Assembly: GCA_963758335.1 (NCBI GenBank)
Contig: CAVWVF010000004.1
Coordinates: 62,001-126,000 of the forward strand
Reading direction: 5' to 3'
Origin: Roseiarcus sp963758335
GTDB taxonomy: Bacteria; Pseudomonadota; Alphaproteobacteria; Rhizobiales; Beijerinckiaceae
DNA: 64,000 nucleotides
The notes beneath the pieces are model-generated. The model was not told where the DNA came from. It searched no databases and saw only the letters and a list, made by a program, of their open reading frames with translations. A program made the translations under genes and the position numbers. Position 1 is the first letter of the stretch. Every line of letters starts with the position of its first letter. Positions 62,022 to 64,000 of the stretch are shown in pieces.

Positions 62022-63559
62022 CCGAGTATCTCCTCGAGTTTGCTTAGGCCTTCAGAGATCTCCTCCTCAAGCTGGCGCAGTTCCTTCAGGATCGCCCGAG
62101 GGGAGGCGTATTTCTGGTCGGCGTGCCCGATCTCGCTGTAACGATTGAGGGACAGGTCGTAGCTGCCTGAGGCCGCGATCTCTGCCTTCGGTACGCAAAA
62201 GCTTTGCGCGGTACGATGCTGTTTGCGTTCGTTGTCATCGCGTTCTTCCCAGCGCATCAGCACGTCGGGGAGATTGTTCTTTTCGTGCTCGTCATCGGCG
62301 AGCGATTGGCTGGGCGTGACACCGAGCTTCTCGGGAGGCAGCAGCGGAGTACGTTTGTCGTCGAGCGAATACCCGTCCGCCTGAATGTCGTAGAACCAGA
62401 CATGGTCGGTGCCCCCGACGCCCGTCTTGGTAAAGACGAGGATGGCGGTCGAGACGCCGGCGTAGGGGCGGAATACGCCCGAGGGCAGTTTGATCACCGC
62501 GTCGAGCTTGTGCTCTTCGACCAGCATCCGCCGCAGATCCTTGTGCGCCTTCGAAGAGCCGAACAGCACGCCGTCAGGCACGATAACGGCGGCGCGGCCA
62601 CCGACCTTGAGGAGGCGCAGAAACAGGGCCAGGAAGAGAAGCTCAGTTTTCTTCGTTTTTACGATTTGCTGAAGGTCTTTGGCCGTCGCTTCGTAATCGA
62701 GCGATCCGGCAAAAGGCGGATTGGCGAGCACCAGGCTGTAGCGGCCCGCGTCGGCGTTGTTCTCTTCGGCAAGGGAGTCGCGGTAGGCGACGTTCGCCTC
62801 TTCGACGCCGTGAAGCATCATGTTCATGGCCCCGATGCGCAGCATCGTGCCGTCGAAGTCGAAGCCGTTGAACAGCTTGGAATGGAAATGTTTGCGCAGT
62901 TTCGGGTCGCGCAGCACTTCGGGATGTTTGCGGCGCAGATATTCACCGGCCGCAACGAGGAAGCCGCAAGTGCCGGAAGCCGGATCGCAGATCACGTCGT
63001 CGGGCTTCGGCTCCGTCAGCTCGACCATCAGCGCGATGATGTGACGCGGCGTGCGGAATTGGCCGTTCTGTCCGGCGCTGGCAATCTTGCCGAGCATGTA
63101 CTCGTAGACGTCCCCTTTCGTATCGCGATCGTCCATCTTCACCGCGTCGAGTTTCTCGACGGCTTTGGCGAGGAGCGCCGGCGTCGGAATGCCAAGGCGC
63201 GCATCCTTCATGTGATGGCTGAAGGCCGAGCCTTCCCCGCCCATTGTGCGCAGGAACGGAAAGACGTGCTCGTCGACGACCTTGAACATCTCTCGCGGCT
63301 CGAAGTCCTTGAACCGCGACCAGCGCAGATCGTCGTAGGCTCTACCGCGTTCGTCCTTCCCTTCCGGGAAAATGCGGCGCTCCATCTTCACACGTAGCTG
63401 CGTCGCTTTGAGTTCCTCGACTGTGTGCAACTCGTCGAGGCGTTTGATGAACAGCAGATAGGTGATTTGTTCGATGACCGAGAGCGGATTTGAAACGCCG
63501 CCCGACCAGAAATCATTCCAGATGCTATCGATCTGTGAGCGAATTTCTCCCGTCAGCAT
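62018..63559 (-). CDS. hsdM: Type I restriction-modification methyltransferase HsdM
   Basis: A 513-residue N6-adenine methyltransferase. The N-terminal domain (LTGEIRSQIDSIWNDFWSGG…LSVIEQITYLLFIKRLDE) is followed by the SAM site DVICDPASGTCGFLVAAGEYL (motif I) and catalytic VLANPPFAG (NPPF, motif IV). ATG 63559 is chosen because homology begins at MLTGEIR and GGGAACCTGGG precedes it. The longer frame to 63640 has no family match. With HsdS it should still methylate adenine although hsdR is destroyed. Confidence 0.95.
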   Translation of the reverse strand: MLTGEIRSQIDSIWNDFWSGGVSNPLSVIEQITYLLFIKRLDELHTVEELKATQLRVKMERRIFPEGKDERGRAYDDLRWSRFKDFEPREMFKVVDEHVFPFLRTMGGEGSAFSHHMKDARLGIPTPALLAKAVEKLDAVKMDDRDTKGDVYEYMLGKIASAGQNGQFRTPRHIIALMVELTEPKPDDVICDPASGTCGFLVAAGEYLRRKHPEVLRDPKLRKHFHSKLFNGFDFDGTMLRIGAMNMMLHGVEEANVAYRDSLAEENNADAGRYSLVLANPPFAGSLDYEATAKDLQQIVKTKKTELLFLALFLRLLKVGGRAAVIVPDGVLFGSSKAHKDLRRMLVEEHKLDAVIKLPSGVFRPYAGVSTAILVFTKTGVGGTDHVWFYDIQADGYSLDDKRTPLLPPEKLGVTPSQSLADDEHEKNNLPDVLMRWEERDDNERKQHRTAQSFCVPKAEIAASGSYDLSLNRYSEIGHADQKYASPRAILKELRQLEEEISEGLSKLEEILG

Positions 63560-63627
63560 CCCAGGTTCCCCAGTGTGGACATGTCCATAATTGCCTTGAG
63601 CTGCTCTTTTTGATCCATGAGATTCAT
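63553..63627 (-). CDS. Possible 24-residue leader peptide overlapping hsdM
   Basis: ATG 63627 opens MNLMDQKEQLKAIMDMSTLG, then NLGC, and the TGA lies just inside hsdM, overlapping its start (ATGCTGA). Another frame, …KKLTGLFEEAV, ends across its ATG (GTATGA). The close nesting suggests translational coupling or the relic of an upstream gene. No domain is recognised, and it may be chance. Confidence 0.3.
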   Translation of the reverse strand: MNLMDQKEQLKAIMDMSTLGNLGC

Positions 63628-63819
63628 ACGGCTTCCTCAAACAGGCCTGTCAGCTTTTTTGCGCTCCGCGGCCGACCGGGGCTCGTATAGCGCGATCCCG
63701 GCTTTGAGCCAGAGAGCGCGGTAGCGTACGAAATACTGCAAGTAAAGCAAGTATTTTGGCTTTCCCGCGCTGTGTCGGGCCAGGCTACCCCGTCACACGC
63801 AGCTCGTTGGTCGCGCTTA

Positions 63820-63978
63820 ATGGCGGACATCCTCATCGTGCGGCTCGGCGACAAGCCTTTCACCTGGGGCCGGAGTGCATTGCACGCACCTGACGAGGCG
63901 CGCCATGCTTATATCGAGGCGCTGAAGGCGGCGGACAATCACGATTTCGAACCGCTACTCGCCTTCGCTCGTTCCTAA
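63820..63978 (+). pseudogene. C-terminal remnant of a Fic-domain protein (mobile mystery protein B type)
   Basis: The frame MADILIVRLGDKPFTWGRSA, then LHAPDEARHAYIEALKAADNHDFEPLLAFARS and TAA, matches the C-terminal end of Fic-domain 'mobile mystery protein B', which has the order RLMADIL…ALKAADNHD…LLAFARS. The Fic catalytic motif that should precede it (HPFxxGNGR) is not readable in the A/T-rich DNA upstream. The rest of the gene, and any partner (protein A), is missing. These pairs often accompany type I restriction loci. Confidence 0.6.
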
Positions 63979-64000
63979 TCGCTCCTTTGATCGGGCCTTG

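Noticed and set aside
62204..63397. 397-codon + strand frame opposite hsdM
   Set aside because: Shadow frame; hsdM with its SAM and NPPF motifs is on the reverse strand.

Overview
The window is high-GC (roughly two thirds G+C) chromosomal DNA of an alphaproteobacterium, most likely Hyphomicrobiales (Rhizobiales). The evidence is a C4-type heme pathway (5-aminolevulinate synthase next to hemE and hemF), LuxI/LuxR quorum-sensing genes, a RutR regulator with an exact consensus operator, AidB, and a typical housekeeping set (alaS, icd, rpmE). The genus cannot be fixed from sequence alone.

0-19.6 kb is mostly core genome. A frameshifted IS630 transposase is followed by alaS, icd (reverse), a lytic transglycosylase, a membrane-anchored coiled-coil protein, an MFS transporter with its MarR regulator, an aldo/keto reductase destroyed by an IS1595-family element, the heme genes hemA-hemE-hemF, a DUF488 protein and a class I fructose-bisphosphate aldolase. 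Two long non-coding stretches (about 9.2-10.0 and 18.8-19.6 kb) carry copies of the same dispersed repeat.

19.6-25.0 kb is one giant gene: a TIR domain, an nSTAND1-type NTPase and 25 nearly identical WD40 repeats. This is the architecture of bacterial NLR-like sensors and is the best intact immune candidate here.

25-35 kb is a catabolic and transport locus. rutR is divergent from an amidase, dihydropyrimidinase and a four-gene ABC importer, with a perfect RutR site beside a TATAAT box. An M3 peptidase, a Sir2 deacylase, luxI/luxR, aidB, a secreted phosphoesterase, an NlpC/P60 hydrolase, rpmE and an ABC exporter follow to 44.3 kb.

44.3-64 kb is an accessory, heavily rearranged region. It holds a divergent tRNA-like gene with a strong terminator and a truncated TIR-nSTAND1 gene joined to the tail of a phospholipase-D-like gene. 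A 3.5-kb IS21-family element with an 8-bp target duplication carries a passenger gene that is itself interrupted by a 343-bp MITE. Two neighbouring genes of unknown function are broken into blocks lying on both strands. Further right come a DUF2189 membrane protein and a HAF-repeat protein.

The last 9 kb is a defence locus read leftwards: hsdM, hsdS, a gutted hsdR, an OLD-family ATPase/TOPRIM nuclease and a UvrD-like helicase (a Gabija-like, class 2 OLD arrangement), then a PolB-type 3'-5' exonuclease. hsdM, hsdS and the exonuclease are intact; hsdR, the OLD gene and the helicase are not. The window suggests successive defence modules that decayed by frameshift, deletion and small inversions; some frameshifts could be sequencing errors.
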